Made by a program: the position numbers and the translations under genes. A stretch of 49,570 bases of DNA, from positions 1 through 49,570 of the forward strand of contig JAIXPX010000024.1 of assembly GCA_027486035.1 (NCBI GenBank), given 5' to 3'. This DNA comes from Erythrobacteraceae bacterium. GTDB lineage: Bacteria > Pseudomonadota > Alphaproteobacteria > Sphingomonadales > Sphingomonadaceae. Below, piece after piece: positions 16,757-25,796 of this stretch (its first letter is position 1; each line of letters begins with the position of its first letter). The notes beneath the pieces are model-generated. The model ran no database searches. It worked only from the letters and a program-made list of their open reading frames with translations, and had not been told where the DNA came from.

Positions 16757-16772
16757 TGTTTCACGTGAAACA
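16757..16772. promoter_or_regulatory. parS: parS site (ParB binding site)
   Basis: The perfect 16-base palindrome TGTTTCACGTGAAACA is identical to the bacterial chromosomal parS consensus, the loading site for ParB. It lies in the gap between the convergent glpK and rcdA genes, 18 bases beyond the rcdA stop. parS sites mostly lie in the origin-proximal part of the chromosome. The parAB operon itself is not in the window, and I noticed no second copy. Confidence 0.9.
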
Positions 16773-16790
16773 CGCAGCCTTAGGGCGGGC

Positions 16791-17252
16791 CTAGCCGAGC
16801 CGTCCGAATGCCCGGCTGATCCGTTCCTGGAAGGCCCGCGCGGGCGATGCCAGGTCGAAATGCTGGCGCCATGCCTCGTCGAGCCGGGCAATGCGCTGGT
16901 GGAGGCGCTCGGTCTCGGCAATCAGCGCGCGGACCTCGGGCGCGAGCAGGGCGAGCTGGTCCGCATCCGCACCCCTGTCGGGCGGGAGAGCACCGTGGAG
17001 GCGCACCTGGCTTTCGGAGATTTCCCCTGAAAAAAGAGCGCTTTGGTTGAGAAGCCAGGCGAGGATGTGCATCATGCGGGTGGTGGTCTTGAGGCCCTCG
17101 GTCGAGAGCGCGAGGCGGGCGAAGGCGTCCTCGCCCGGCAGCGGCTCGCGCACCCCTGCGGCGAACATCGCACGCACATCGTCGGCCAGCAGCAGCGCTT
17201 CGGTGTAGAGCGCCTCGATGATCGGACGCGAGAGATTGGACGGGCGGGCCAT
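16791..17252 (-). CDS. rcdA: RcdA homologue (DUF1465), adaptor for CtrA proteolysis
   Basis: A 153-residue helical protein of the DUF1465 family, to which Caulobacter RcdA belongs. RcdA links CpdR-primed ClpXP to substrates including the master regulator CtrA. Family-type text includes SEGLKTTTRMMHILAWLLNQSALFSGE (residues about 50-78) and the closing EAWRQHFDLASPARAFQERISRAFGRLG. A possible CtrA half-site lies 47 bases upstream of the start. The gene converges with glpK over the parS site. The family assignment is good; adaptor function is inferred from Caulobacter. Confidence 0.85.
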   Translation of the reverse strand: MARPSNLSRPIIEALYTEALLLADDVRAMFAAGVREPLPGEDAFARLALSTEGLKTTTRMMHILAWLLNQSALFSGEISESQVRLHGALPPDRGADADQLALLAPEVRALIAETERLHQRIARLDEAWRQHFDLASPARAFQERISRAFGRLG

Positions 17253-17298
17253 GATGCGCGCAAGACTACGCCCGATGCGGCGCGCCGGCTATTGCCCG

Positions 17299-17306
17299 AT
17301 GGTTAA
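17299..17306 (-). promoter_or_regulatory. Possible CtrA half-site upstream of rcdA
   Basis: On the minus strand the bases read TTAACCAT, the half-site often seen at alphaproteobacterial CtrA-controlled promoters, 47 bases ahead of the rcdA start codon. The second TTAA at the usual spacing is missing. An eight-base match can arise by chance. Confidence 0.3.
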
Positions 17307-17356
17307 TTTCCAAGTGATTTTTTTGTCCGTCCCTACAGGGAACAACTCGCAGCCGC

Positions 17357-17566
17357 TCACGCGATGATGTCGGGAAGCAGGGTATCCTCGATGATCGCGA
17401 TCTGGTCCTTGAGGCGCAGCTTGCGCTTCTTGAGGCGCGCGATCTGGAGCATGTCGGCCGAGGCGCTGCCCCGTGCCGCCTCGCTCAAGGCGTTGATCGC
17501 AGCGTCGAGGTCGCGATGCTCGGTCTTGAGCAATTCGAGCCTTTTGCGCAGCTCCTGCTCGGTCAT
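17357..17566 (-). CDS. YdcH family protein (DUF465)
   Basis: A 69-residue, highly charged, probably coiled-coil protein of the YdcH/DUF465 family (PF04325). The family pattern is clear: a first helix RKRLELLKTEHRDLDAAINAL and a second helix LQIARLKKRKLRLKDQIAIIED with the KKRKLRLKD core. ATG 17566 is chosen because the conserved part begins there. A second member of the same family is divergently placed 300 bases away. The function of the family is unknown. Confidence 0.85.
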   Translation of the reverse strand: MTEQELRKRLELLKTEHRDLDAAINALSEAARGSASADMLQIARLKKRKLRLKDQIAIIEDTLLPDIIA

Positions 17567-17865
17567 CTGTGCCCCTGATCCCTTCGTTGCGGACGGCGCG
17601 CCCTGTTCGTGCTGCCGGCGCGCAAAATGCCCGCACTCCGCTACGCGTTCCTGCCGGGTTTTGTAAGCCGGATTTGCACAGATCGCTGCGGCCCTAGGCG
17701 CGCCTTGCCACGGTTTGCCGTGTAGTTGCGCGGATGCGTCGATCCGGACGGATTCCTGCTTTGCAAGCCGGCGAGGGTGTGGTTTCACTGGGAGTGCGGC
17801 CCGGCCGCCCATTGCGCCGAGTCGCCTTTCCGGGGGCATCCCCCCGCTCGACAGGAGAGTGCATA

Positions 17866-18033
17866 ATGGCATCAATCGCCGTGTCTTCCCACCTCAGCGC
17901 CCTTCAGACCAAGCATGCCGGCCTCGAGGCCCGCTTGCGCGAAGAAATGGCCCGCCCCGTGCCCGATACCGCGACGATCCAGTCCCTCAAGAAGCAGAAG
18001 CTGCGATTGAAGGAAGAGATTGCGGGCGTCTGA
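17866..18033 (+). CDS. YdcH family protein (DUF465), short paralogue
   Basis: A 55-residue protein with the same two-helix plan as its neighbour: HLSALQTKHAGLEARLREEMARP, then IQSLKKQKLRLKEEIAGV. AGGAGA lies 8 bases before ATG 17866. It is read divergently from the longer YdcH gene and lies 75 bases before ptsP. The 300-base gap between the two YdcH genes must hold both promoters; I see no other gene there. Confidence 0.85.
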   Translation: MASIAVSSHLSALQTKHAGLEARLREEMARPVPDTATIQSLKKQKLRLKEEIAGV

Positions 18034-18108
18034 TCGCCGCCGCCTGACGGGCGGGCGGTATACGTCATCAGCCCTTTTGCATTTGCCGTGGGGAATGAAT
18101 AAGCCCGC

Positions 18109-20385
18109 ATGGTCATGACCGCCGCCGCCGCCGCCCGCCAGATCCTCATGCGCCTCACCGAGGTGATGGCCTCGCGCATGCACGCGCAGGGCAAGCTCGA
18201 TCAGGTCGTCGAGATCATAGGCGAATGCCTGTCGAGCGAGGTCTGCTCGATCTACCTGCTGCGCGAGGGGATGCTCGAACTCTTCGCCACCCGCGGCCTC
18301 AACCAGAGCGCGGTGCACGTCACCCGCATGGCCATCGGCGAGGGGTTGACCGGGCAAATCGCCAGGAAGGTTGAGACGCTGAATCTCGCTGAGGCCAAGG
18401 CGCACCCGGACTTCCAGTACCGCCCCGAAACCGGTGAGGAGAAGTTCCACTCCTTCGCCGGGGTGCCGATCGTCTACCGCGAGCGTGCCGTGGGGGTGCT
18501 GTGCGTGCAGCATGTCGAGCCGCGCCGCTACGAGGACGTCGAGATCGAGGCGCTCCAGACCACCGCGATGGTGCTGTCCGAACTGATCGCCAATGCCGAG
18601 CTGGTCGATGAGGAGGAGGCCTTGGGCCTCACCGCCGAGCAGAGCGGACCGCAGACATTGGCGGGCCTGACGCTGGTCAAGGGGCTGGGGGCGGGCTTTG
18701 CCGTCTATCACCAGCCGCGGGTCGAGATCACGCAGGTCATGGCGCAGGACATCGAGGCCGAGCGCGAAAGGGTCTACCGCGCCTTCGACAAGATGCGCGA
18801 GCAGATCGACAGCCTTGCCAGTCAGGCCGAATTCGGCGTGGGGGGCGAGCACGAGGAGGTGCTCGAGACCTACAAGATGTTCGCCTATGACGAGGGCTGG
18901 TCGCGGCGCATCAACGAGGCGATCGATTCAGGCCTCACCGCCGAAGCCGCGATCGAGCGCGTCCAGCAGCACACCCGGATGCGGATGCGCGAGATCGACG
19001 ATCCGCTGCTGGCCGACCGGATGCACGATTTGGAGGATCTTGCGAACCGCTTGCTGCGCATTGTGGCCGGGCAGGTCGGCACGGCGGCCTCGCAAGGCCT
19101 GCGGCGCGACACGATCCTGATCGCCCGCAACCTCGGCCCGGCCGAGCTGCTCGAATATGACAAGCGCCGCCTCAAGGGCGTGATCCTCGAGGAGGGGTCG
19201 CTCACCGCCCATGTGGTGATCGTCGCGCGGGCGATGAACGTGCCGGTGATCGGCCGCACCAAAGGGGTCCGCACCACCATCCGGGAAGGTGACGAAATCC
19301 TGCTCGACGCATCGGCCGGCAGCGCGATTGTCCGCCCGCTGCCGCAGGTCGCCGACGCCTTCCAGGCGCGCTTCGCCAAGAGCCGCGAGAAGCAGGCCGC
19401 CTATGCCAGCCTGCGCGATGTCGAGCCCTTCACCCGCTGCGGCACGCGCATCCAGGTCATGATGAACGCAGGCCTGCGCGATGACATGGCCGCCCTCGCC
19501 ATGACCGGCGCGGACGGCGTCGGCCTGTTCCGCACGGAGTTCCAGTTCCTCGTTTCCGCGACCCTGCCCCAGCGCGAGCGCCAGACGCGGCTCTACCGCG
19601 ACGTGCTCGATGCGGCGGGCGACAAGCCGGTGATCTTCCGCACAGTGGATATCGGCGGCGACAAGTCAGTGCCCTATCTCGCCTCGGAGATCGCCGCGCA
19701 GGACGAGAATCCCGCGATGGGCTGGCGCGCCTTGCGGCTGGCGCTCGAGCGTGAGGGTCTGATGAAGATCCAGGCCCGGTCCCTGCTCGAGGCGGCGGCA
19801 GGCCGGACGCTCTATGTGATGTTCCCGATGGTCTCCGAGCCGTGGGAGTTCGATGCCGCCAAGCAGGTCTTCGACGAGCAGATCGCCTTCCTGCGCGCGC
19901 AGAGGAAGCGCTTGCCCGAGAGCGTCAGGTTCGGCGCCATGCTGGAGGTGCCAGCGCTTGCCGAGGTGCTCGACCTGCTCCTGCCGCGGCTCAGCTTCCT
20001 CTCGATCGGGACCAACGACCTCACCCAGTTCCTGTTCGCCGCCGACCGCGCCAATCCGAAGCTGGCCGAGCGCTATGACTGGCTCAGCCCCTCGATCCTG
20101 AGGTTCCTGCGCCGCGTGATGCAGTCCAGCATCGGTTCGGGCGTCGACATCGGCGTGTGCGGCGAGATGGGCGGGCGGCGGCTCGAGGCGCTGGCGCTGA
20201 TGGGCATCGGCTATCGCCGCCTGTCGATCACGCCGGCCGCCGTCGGGCCGATCAAGGAGCTGGTGCGCAAGGTTGATCTGGCCGAGCTGAGCGCTGCAAT
20301 GACCGCCTTGCTCGCCGATCCTTCGCGCAACCTGCGCGCCGAACTGGCGGCATGGGCCGATGCGCGCGACATCGAATATGATTGA
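18109..20385 (+). CDS. ptsP: Phosphoenolpyruvate-protein phosphotransferase PtsP (EI-Ntr)
   Basis: A 758-residue nitrogen-type enzyme I. An N-terminal GAF domain (residues about 20-160, with GEGLTGQIARK and FAGVPIVYRERAVGVLCVQH) precedes the PEP-utilising domains. The phosphorylated His is His368 in GSLTAHVVIVARAMNVPVIG, and the PEP-binding barrel has GLFRTEFQFL, DENPAMGWRALRL and SIGTNDLTQFLFAADR, with Cys684 in VCGEMGG. It starts the Ntr phosphorelay to NPr and EIIA-Ntr, which reports nitrogen and carbon status; those partners are not in the window. A weak GGGGAA lies about 13 bases before the start. Confidence 0.95.
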   Translation: MVMTAAAAARQILMRLTEVMASRMHAQGKLDQVVEIIGECLSSEVCSIYLLREGMLELFATRGLNQSAVHVTRMAIGEGLTGQIARKVETLNLAEAKAHPDFQYRPETGEEKFHSFAGVPIVYRERAVGVLCVQHVEPRRYEDVEIEALQTTAMVLSELIANAELVDEEEALGLTAEQSGPQTLAGLTLVKGLGAGFAVYHQPRVEITQVMAQDIEAERERVYRAFDKMREQIDSLASQAEFGVGGEHEEVLETYKMFAYDEGWSRRINEAIDSGLTAEAAIERVQQHTRMRMREIDDPLLADRMHDLEDLANRLLRIVAGQVGTAASQGLRRDTILIARNLGPAELLEYDKRRLKGVILEEGSLTAHVVIVARAMNVPVIGRTKGVRTTIREGDEILLDASAGSAIVRPLPQVADAFQARFAKSREKQAAYASLRDVEPFTRCGTRIQVMMNAGLRDDMAALAMTGADGVGLFRTEFQFLVSATLPQRERQTRLYRDVLDAAGDKPVIFRTVDIGGDKSVPYLASEIAAQDENPAMGWRALRLALEREGLMKIQARSLLEAAAGRTLYVMFPMVSEPWEFDAAKQVFDEQIAFLRAQRKRLPESVRFGAMLEVPALAEVLDLLLPRLSFLSIGTNDLTQFLFAADRANPKLAERYDWLSPSILRFLRRVMQSSIGSGVDIGVCGEMGGRRLEALALMGIGYRRLSITPAAVGPIKELVRKVDLAELSAAMTALLADPSRNLRAELAAWADARDIEYD

Positions 20386-20539
20386 GGTCGGCCATACGGA
20401 GAGGCGTGCGCCCCTTGCGGCAGTGTGCTAAGGCCCGGCTTGACAGGATGCCCTTCGGCGGGTGAGTCCCCGTAACTGGCATTCCCACCAGTATTTCACA
20501 TCGACGCCCCGGAAAAGAAGGCGCGCAAACTCGGCTCTT

Positions 20540-21475
20540 ATGGATAGCGAAAACTCCAACGGCGCACAGACGGCTTCCAGTGCAACCGCTTCGGCGCCCG
20601 GTGCCCGCTTGCGCGCCGCGCGCGAGGCGCTGGGGGTGGACCTGCGCCATGTCGCGGCCGAAACCCGCATTCCGCTGCGTCATCTTCAGGCGATCGAGAA
20701 TGACCAGTTCGAGGGACTGCCCTCGCGCGCCTATGCGATCGGCTTCTCGCGCACCTTTGCCAAGGCCGTGGGGCTGGACCCTGCGGAGATCACCGATGCG
20801 GTGCGCGCCGAGCTCTCCGACGGGTCGATGCGCCGCACTGTGCCTGCGCCGGGCATGGCGCCGGGCGATCCCGCGCGCCTGCCGTCATCAGGCCTTGCCT
20901 GGGCGGCTGCGGGAGCGGTGCTGATCCTCGCGATCGGTGCCTTTGCCTTCTATCGCAGCTATTTCGGCGCAGGGACGGGCCCGGCCCCGCTGGTTGCGCC
21001 CCAAGCTGTCGCCACCGCCCCGTCTGCGGCCGCAACGCTGCCCTCGCCGGCACCCGTGCCGAACGGTCCGGTGGTGCTCACCGCGACAGAGGATGGCATC
21101 TGGGTGCGATTGTTCGAGGAGGGCGGCGCGCGGCTCACCGAACGCACGCTCGCGCGCGGGGAATCGGTCGAGGTTCCGCTCGCCGCGCGCGATCCGCGTA
21201 TCAGCACCGGCCGGCCGGATGCGCTGACCGTAACCATCGGCGGGCAGTCCGCCCCGCGCATCGCCGATACGCCCCAGACCATATCGGGCGCGCCGGTCTC
21301 GGCGGCAGCCCTGCTGGCGCGCGGGGCCGTTGCTCCGGCGGGCGCGGCGACGCCGGTGGCGAACGAGACCGTCCCGGCCCGCCGTCCGGCAGCCCGCCGC
21401 CCTGTCGCCGCGCCGGCGCCCGTCCCGGATGCCTCGCCGTCAGCGGCCCAACCGACCGACGCTTTGAACGAGTAA
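20540..21475 (+). CDS. RodZ-like helix-turn-helix membrane protein
   Basis: A 311-residue bitopic membrane protein. Residues about 20-90 form the HTH_25 domain (GARLRAAREALGVDLRHVAAETRIPLRHLQAIE and GLPSRAYAIGFSRTFAKAVGLD). One transmembrane helix follows (LAWAAAGAVLILAIGAFAFY), then a Pro/Ala-rich linker and a DUF4115 domain (VVLTATEDGIWVRLFEEGG to VTIGG). This is the plan of RodZ, which ties MreB to the cell-wall machinery. The Ala/Pro-rich tail is long. It lies directly upstream of the CpoB-like gene, consistent with an envelope-morphogenesis role. Confidence 0.85.
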   Translation: MDSENSNGAQTASSATASAPGARLRAAREALGVDLRHVAAETRIPLRHLQAIENDQFEGLPSRAYAIGFSRTFAKAVGLDPAEITDAVRAELSDGSMRRTVPAPGMAPGDPARLPSSGLAWAAAGAVLILAIGAFAFYRSYFGAGTGPAPLVAPQAVATAPSAAATLPSPAPVPNGPVVLTATEDGIWVRLFEEGGARLTERTLARGESVEVPLAARDPRISTGRPDALTVTIGGQSAPRIADTPQTISGAPVSAAALLARGAVAPAGAATPVANETVPARRPAARRPVAAPAPVPDASPSAAQPTDALNE

Positions 21476-21604
21476 GTCTTTTTCCCGTTGATTAGCCCCT
21501 TGGCCGCTCTCGACTTGGAGAGCGGCAAGAGGCAGGGATTCGGTCAACGTTCATGTGCCTTGCGCGAGAGAGGCGCGAGCACAAGCCTGGGAGCCCGAAC
21601 CGCC

Positions 21605-22648
21605 ATGAACACCCCCGTCAAGACCATCTCCCTGCGTCTCGCCGGCGCGGCTCTGATGGCCGCGAGCGCTGCGAGCATTGGCGCCGTCGCTGCCCCCGCT
21701 CCCGCGGCGGCGCAGGACCAGGCAAGTGCCGAGGCGCGGCTCAAGAAGATCGAGGCCGAAATGCGCGCCTTGCAGCGCAAGGTCTTCTCGGGCGGTGACG
21801 GCAAGTTCTTCGAGCCGCAGATCGCACCGGGCTCGCAGGCTTCAGCCCCAACCGTTGCGCCTGCTTCCTCCGGCACGGTGGCTGCAACGCCCGTGACCGA
21901 TATTCTCCTGCGCCTCGAAACGCTCGAAACCCAGCTTCGTTCGCTCACGGCGCGGTCGGAGGAGCAGGCCAATGCGCTCTCGCTGATGGAGCGCCGGTTG
22001 GCGGCGCTCGAGACGGCGGCCAATACGCCTGTGGCGCCTGCGCCGCTTCCGACCCTCACCGCATCGACGCCGCCGGCGGCAAGCGCGCCTGCGGCTGTCC
22101 CGGCGACGACGCCCGCCCGCCCGCCCGTACAGGCTGCCGTGACGCCGCCTGCGCCGCGGCCCGCGACCACCGCGCCAGCAGCTCCGGCCGCGGCCACCAC
22201 AGCCCCCAGTCCCGCTCGTCTCGCGGCGGTGCAGGCGATTGCCAAGCCCCAGACCGCCGATGTCGGCGATGACGAATATTCCTATGGCTTTCGCCTGTGG
22301 AGCGCCGGCTTCTTCCCCGAAGCGCGTCAGCAGCTGACCAAATATGTCGAGCAGTACCCGACCCATGCCAGGATCAGCTATGGGCGCAACCTGCTGGGCC
22401 GCGCTTTCCTTGACGACAAGATGCCGGAGGATGCGGCGCGCTGGTTCCTGCGGAACTACCAGACCAACAAGGCCGGCGAGCGTGCGCCCGACAGCCTGCT
22501 TTATCTCGGCGCATCGATGGTCGCGATGAAGGACACCAAGCGCGCCTGCATCGCGCTGGCCGAATTCGCCGAGACCTATCCGCTGGTGGCCGCCGGCCGT
22601 CTGGCGACCGAATATCAGGCGACCCGCGCCAAGGTGAAGTGCAGCTAG
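21605..22648 (+). CDS. Tol-Pal-associated periplasmic protein, CpoB/YbgF-like
   Basis: A 347-residue exported protein. A signal peptide (ending near APAAAQD) is followed by a coiled-coil region (QASAEARLKKIEAEMRALQRKV and RLETLETQLRSL), a long Ala/Pro/Thr linker, and C-terminal TPR units (YSYGFRLWSAGFFPEARQQL, RISYGRNLLGRAFLDDKMPEDAARWFL). This coiled coil-linker-TPR layout matches CpoB/YbgF, which coordinates outer-membrane constriction with septal wall synthesis. ATG 21605 is chosen at the signal peptide. The stop overlaps the tilS start by 10 bases. In many alphaproteobacteria this gene sits between pal and tilS; here pal is absent and a RodZ-like gene precedes it. Confidence 0.8.
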   Translation: MNTPVKTISLRLAGAALMAASAASIGAVAAPAPAAAQDQASAEARLKKIEAEMRALQRKVFSGGDGKFFEPQIAPGSQASAPTVAPASSGTVAATPVTDILLRLETLETQLRSLTARSEEQANALSLMERRLAALETAANTPVAPAPLPTLTASTPPAASAPAAVPATTPARPPVQAAVTPPAPRPATTAPAAPAAATTAPSPARLAAVQAIAKPQTADVGDDEYSYGFRLWSAGFFPEARQQLTKYVEQYPTHARISYGRNLLGRAFLDDKMPEDAARWFLRNYQTNKAGERAPDSLLYLGASMVAMKDTKRACIALAEFAETYPLVAAGRLATEYQATRAKVKCS

Positions 22649-23634
22649 AGGCTGCGCGCTTCGCCGCCGATCTGGCGGCGCTGTGGCCCGAGGCCGAACG
22701 CGCCGGTCCGCTGGGTCTGGCGGTTTCGGGCGGGCCGGACAGCCTCGCGCTGTTGCTGCTTGCACACAGGGCCTTGCCGGGACGGATCGCTGTCGCCAGC
22801 ATCGATCACGGGTTGCGCGCCGAAGCGGCGGGCGAGGTGGCGCTGGTCGAGCGGATCGCGGGCGAGCGCAGCATTCCCTTCACACCCCTCGCGGTGACGC
22901 TCGCGCCCGGCAATATGCAGGCGCAGGCCCGCGCCGCACGCTATGCGGCGCTGGCCCGGTGGGCGCAGGATGGAGGGCTCGGCGCGATTGCCACCGCCCA
23001 TCATGCCGACGATCAGGCCGAGACCCTGCTGATGCGCCTCAACCGGGGGAGCGGACTTGCGGGGCTCGCCGGGGTGCGTGCGCAGGGCAGCCTCGAGGAC
23101 ACCGGGATCGCACTGCTGCGTCCCCTGCTCGGCTGGCGCAAGGCGGAGCTGGCGCGGATCGTCACCGCGGCGGGCATCACCCCGGCGCTGGACCCCTCGA
23201 ACACCAATCCCGATTTCGACCGTGCCCGCCTGCGCGCGCAGATGGCCGTGGCGGACTGGCTTGATGTCGAGAAAATCGCCGCCAGCGCCGCCCATCTGGG
23301 CGAGGCATGGCAGGCGCTGAGCTGGTATGCCGAGCTCGACTGGCACGATATGGTGATGCGCGACGCGACTGCACCTGGCGGGCTCGGCTTCACCTATTGC
23401 GCCAACGTGCCCCGGATCATCGCCATCGAGACGATTGGCAAGATCATCGCCGAACTGGGCGGCCACGCCTCGCGCAGCGAGGCGGCACGGGCCTGGGACC
23501 GGCTGTGGGCCGGGGAGAACGCCTCGCTCGGCGGGGTTCTGGCGGTGCCGACGGTCGAGCGCGTCGAGAAGGTCGGCGTGACGATGCGCGTCTGGCGCTT
23601 CCGGCCGGAGCCGGCGCGGGGCGGCCTCAACTGA
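22639..23634 (+). CDS. tilS: tRNA(Ile)-lysidine synthase
   Basis: A 331-residue N-type ATP pyrophosphatase that converts C34 of the CAU-anticodon tRNA-Ile to lysidine. The PP-loop is LAVSGGPDSLALLLL (residues about 27-41), followed by ASIDHGLR and the ATAHHADDQAETLLMRLNRGSGLAGLAGV block. The start is a GTG (22639) inside the end of the preceding gene, 10 bases overlapping, behind AAGGTGAA. The protein lacks the long C-terminal domains of the E. coli enzyme, as many alphaproteobacterial versions do. Confidence 0.94.
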   Translation: MQLEAARFAADLAALWPEAERAGPLGLAVSGGPDSLALLLLAHRALPGRIAVASIDHGLRAEAAGEVALVERIAGERSIPFTPLAVTLAPGNMQAQARAARYAALARWAQDGGLGAIATAHHADDQAETLLMRLNRGSGLAGLAGVRAQGSLEDTGIALLRPLLGWRKAELARIVTAAGITPALDPSNTNPDFDRARLRAQMAVADWLDVEKIAASAAHLGEAWQALSWYAELDWHDMVMRDATAPGGLGFTYCANVPRIIAIETIGKIIAELGGHASRSEAARAWDRLWAGENASLGGVLAVPTVERVEKVGVTMRVWRFRPEPARGGLN

Positions 23635-23638
23635 GGCG

Positions 23639-25012
23639 TCAGGCGAGCGCCCCGAACAGGTCGTGTGCGTCGGCATCCTCGATGAGGGCCTCGACGATGT
23701 CGCCCGGTTGGAGCGTGGCGGGCACGTTCCTCAGATAGACTGCGCCGTCGATCTCCGGCGCGTCGGCCTGCGAGCGGCCGGTCGCGCCGATATCGCCGTC
23801 CTCGTCCGGCGCGCCCACCTCGTCGATGATGACGGGGAGCGTGCGGCCGACCTTGGCGGCAAGCTTGGCGGCGGAGATGCGCTCGGTCACTTCCATGATC
23901 CGGGCGTAGCGTTCTTCCTTCACTTCCTCCGGCACTGGATCGGGCAGGGCATTGGCCGCCGCGCCCTCGACCGGCTCGAAGCGGAAGGCGCCGACGCGGT
24001 CGAGCTGGGCTTCCTCGAGCCAGTCGAGAAGGTAGCGGAAGTCTTCCTCAGTCTCGCCGGGGAAGCCGACCACGAAGGAGCTGCGGATCGCGATATCGGG
24101 GCAGATTGCGCGCCAGCTCTTGAGCCGCTCGAGCACCTTCGCCTCGTTGGCGGGGCGGCGCATCAGCTTCAGCACCTTGGGGCTCGCGTGCTGGAAGGGG
24201 ATGTCGAGATAGGGCGTCAGCAGCCCCTCGGCCATCAGCGGGATGACCTGGTCGACATGGGGGTAGGGGTAGACGTAGTGGAGCCGCACCCACGGCGTCT
24301 GCCCCTCGGGCGTGCGCAAGCTTCCCAGTTCGCGCGCCATGTCGGTCATGTGGGCGCGCACCTCGCGGCCATGCCAGAGGCGCGGCTCGTGGCGGATATC
24401 GACCCCGTAGGCGCTGGTATCCTGCGAGATGACGAGGATTTCCTTGGTGCCCGCCGCGACCAGCTTCTCGGCCTCGCGCAGCACCGCATCGATCCGGCGG
24501 CTGGCGAGCTTCCCGCGCAGGGCTGGGATGATGCAGAAGGCGCAGGCGTGGTTACACCCCTCGCTGATCTTGAGGTAGGAATAGTGCCGCGGCGTGAGCT
24601 TCACGTCGGGTTGCGGAATAAGGTCGATGAACGGACCCTGCGACGGCGGCGCATGGGTGTGCACCGCCTCCACCACCTGCTCGTATTGATGCGCCCCCGT
24701 CACCGCGAGCACCTGCGGGTGGACGGCGCGGATCGCCTCGGCCTCCTCGCCCATGCAGCCCGTCACGATCACACGGCCGTTCTCGGCAATCGCCTCGCCG
24801 ATCGCGGCAAGGCTTTCCTCCTTGGCGGAATCGAGGAAGCCGCAGGTGTTGACCAGCACCACGTCGGCGCCCGCATAGTCCTCGGCAAAGGCATAGCCGT
24901 CGGCGCGCAGGCGGGTGAGGATGCGCTCGGAATCGACGAGCGCCTTGGGACAGCCGAGGCTGACCATGCCGATCTTCTTCTGTTCGGGCAGGATTGTCGC
25001 GGGGGTGTTCAT
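23639..25012 (-). CDS. rimO: Ribosomal protein S12 methylthiotransferase RimO
   Basis: A 457-residue radical SAM enzyme that methylthiolates the conserved aspartate of ribosomal protein S12. The N-terminal cluster domain opens [17 protein letters not shown], the RimO signature, with further Cys in [15 protein letters not shown] and VTGCMGEEA. The radical SAM motif is CNHACAFC, in [19 protein letters not shown]. The C-terminal TRAM domain ends [29 protein letters not shown]. It converges with tilS, leaving four bases between stop codons, and is divergent from a small DUF6356-like gene. Confidence 0.96.
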   Translation of the reverse strand: MNTPATILPEQKKIGMVSLGCPKALVDSERILTRLRADGYAFAEDYAGADVVLVNTCGFLDSAKEESLAAIGEAIAENGRVIVTGCMGEEAEAIRAVHPQVLAVTGAHQYEQVVEAVHTHAPPSQGPFIDLIPQPDVKLTPRHYSYLKISEGCNHACAFCIIPALRGKLASRRIDAVLREAEKLVAAGTKEILVISQDTSAYGVDIRHEPRLWHGREVRAHMTDMARELGSLRTPEGQTPWVRLHYVYPYPHVDQVIPLMAEGLLTPYLDIPFQHASPKVLKLMRRPANEAKVLERLKSWRAICPDIAIRSSFVVGFPGETEEDFRYLLDWLEEAQLDRVGAFRFEPVEGAAANALPDPVPEEVKEERYARIMEVTERISAAKLAAKVGRTLPVIIDEVGAPDEDGDIGATGRSQADAPEIDGAVYLRNVPATLQPGDIVEALIEDADAHDLFGALA

Positions 25013-25090
25013 TGCGGCGCGGCCCCTACACTGTGTAGGCCTCGCGCGCTAGGCTTGACCGCAAGGGCGCGCTGCGGGCATCAGTCGGGC

Positions 25091-25330
25091 ATGATCGCCA
25101 AGCTCTTCACCGACCACCCCCGCGCCATCGGCGAGACCTATGGCCAGCACGCCCGCACCGCGCTCAGCTTCGGGGCGCGGATGGTGACGGGCGGCCTCGC
25201 CTGCATGGTCCACGCCATCGTGCCCGGCCTGTTCGTCAAGACCGCAAGCCGCACCGTGGTGCAGCTCGATGCCGAAATGCGCGGCCGCAAGCCCGCGCCG
25301 GGCGCCGAGGAATTCGCCTACGTCATCTGA
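25091..25330 (+). CDS. Small membrane-associated protein, DUF6356-like
   Basis: A 79-residue protein opening MIAKLFTDHPRAIGETYGQHARTALSFG, with a central hydrophobic stretch (MVTGGLACMVHAIVPGLFV) and a polar tail. The HPxxxGETYxxH start followed by GGLACxVHAxxPxLFV matches small alphaproteobacterial proteins I recall as DUF6356. The assignment is from memory. The start ATG 25091 is where the conserved text begins. Its function is unknown. Confidence 0.7.
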   Translation: MIAKLFTDHPRAIGETYGQHARTALSFGARMVTGGLACMVHAIVPGLFVKTASRTVVQLDAEMRGRKPAPGAEEFAYVI

Positions 25331-25390
25331 GGGGCGCTACCCCTGCTTGCGGCTTTGCGCTAGGATGGCAGGCGTGAGGAGAGCGCACCC

Positions 25391-25792
25391 ATGAACGACT
25401 TTGCCCTCCTGCCGGTGCTGGCGGGAACGCTGGCCTTCTTCCTCGTTGGAGCGCTGTGGTACGGGCTGATCTTCGCCAAGCCGTGGCAGCGCGCGGCGGG
25501 GCTCACCAATTCGCAGCTGCAGGCCGGCAATATGGGCCTGATCTTCGGCCTCGCCTTCGCCTTCGAGATGCTGATCGGACTCGTGCTGTGGCACCTCATC
25601 GCCCGCACTGACCCGCCGCCCCACGTGGTGATGATGATGGCGCTGGGCTTTGCGGGCGGGGTGATGATCCCCGCGATCGGGATCAACTACCTCTTCCTCA
25701 GGAAGCCCCTGACGCTGTTCCTGATCGACGCTGGGCACTTCCTTGTCGGCATGGCCGCGATGGGCGGGGTGTTCGTGTGGTTCAGGAACTGA
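25391..25792 (+). CDS. DUF1761 family membrane protein
   Basis: A 133-residue protein with four hydrophobic helices. The first, FALLPVLAGTLAFFLVGALWYGLIF, carries the GALWYGxxF pattern common in DUF1761 (PF08570), followed by KPWQRAAGLT. The end reads YLFLRKPLTLFLIDAGHFLVGMAAMGGVFVW. GGAGAG lies ahead of ATG 25391. It lies 60 bases after the DUF6356-like gene and converges with surE, with four bases between stop codons. No function is known. Confidence 0.82.
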   Translation: MNDFALLPVLAGTLAFFLVGALWYGLIFAKPWQRAAGLTNSQLQAGNMGLIFGLAFAFEMLIGLVLWHLIARTDPPPHVVMMMALGFAGGVMIPAIGINYLFLRKPLTLFLIDAGHFLVGMAAMGGVFVWFRN

Positions 25793-25796
25793 CCGC

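Noticed and set aside
17299..17330. Intrinsic terminator at the T-run near 17318
   Set aside because: No stem-loop precedes the T-run in either direction; the stretch is more likely the AT-rich promoter of rcdA.
16639..17356. Replication origin around parS
   Set aside because: I saw no cluster of DnaA boxes (TTATCCACA type) or AT-rich unwinding region; parS alone does not mark oriC.
20439..20470. Sigma-70 promoter beginning TTGACA before the rodZ-like gene
   Set aside because: The -35 hexamer is perfect, but at 17 bases the text reads TGAGTC, which is not a convincing -10 box.
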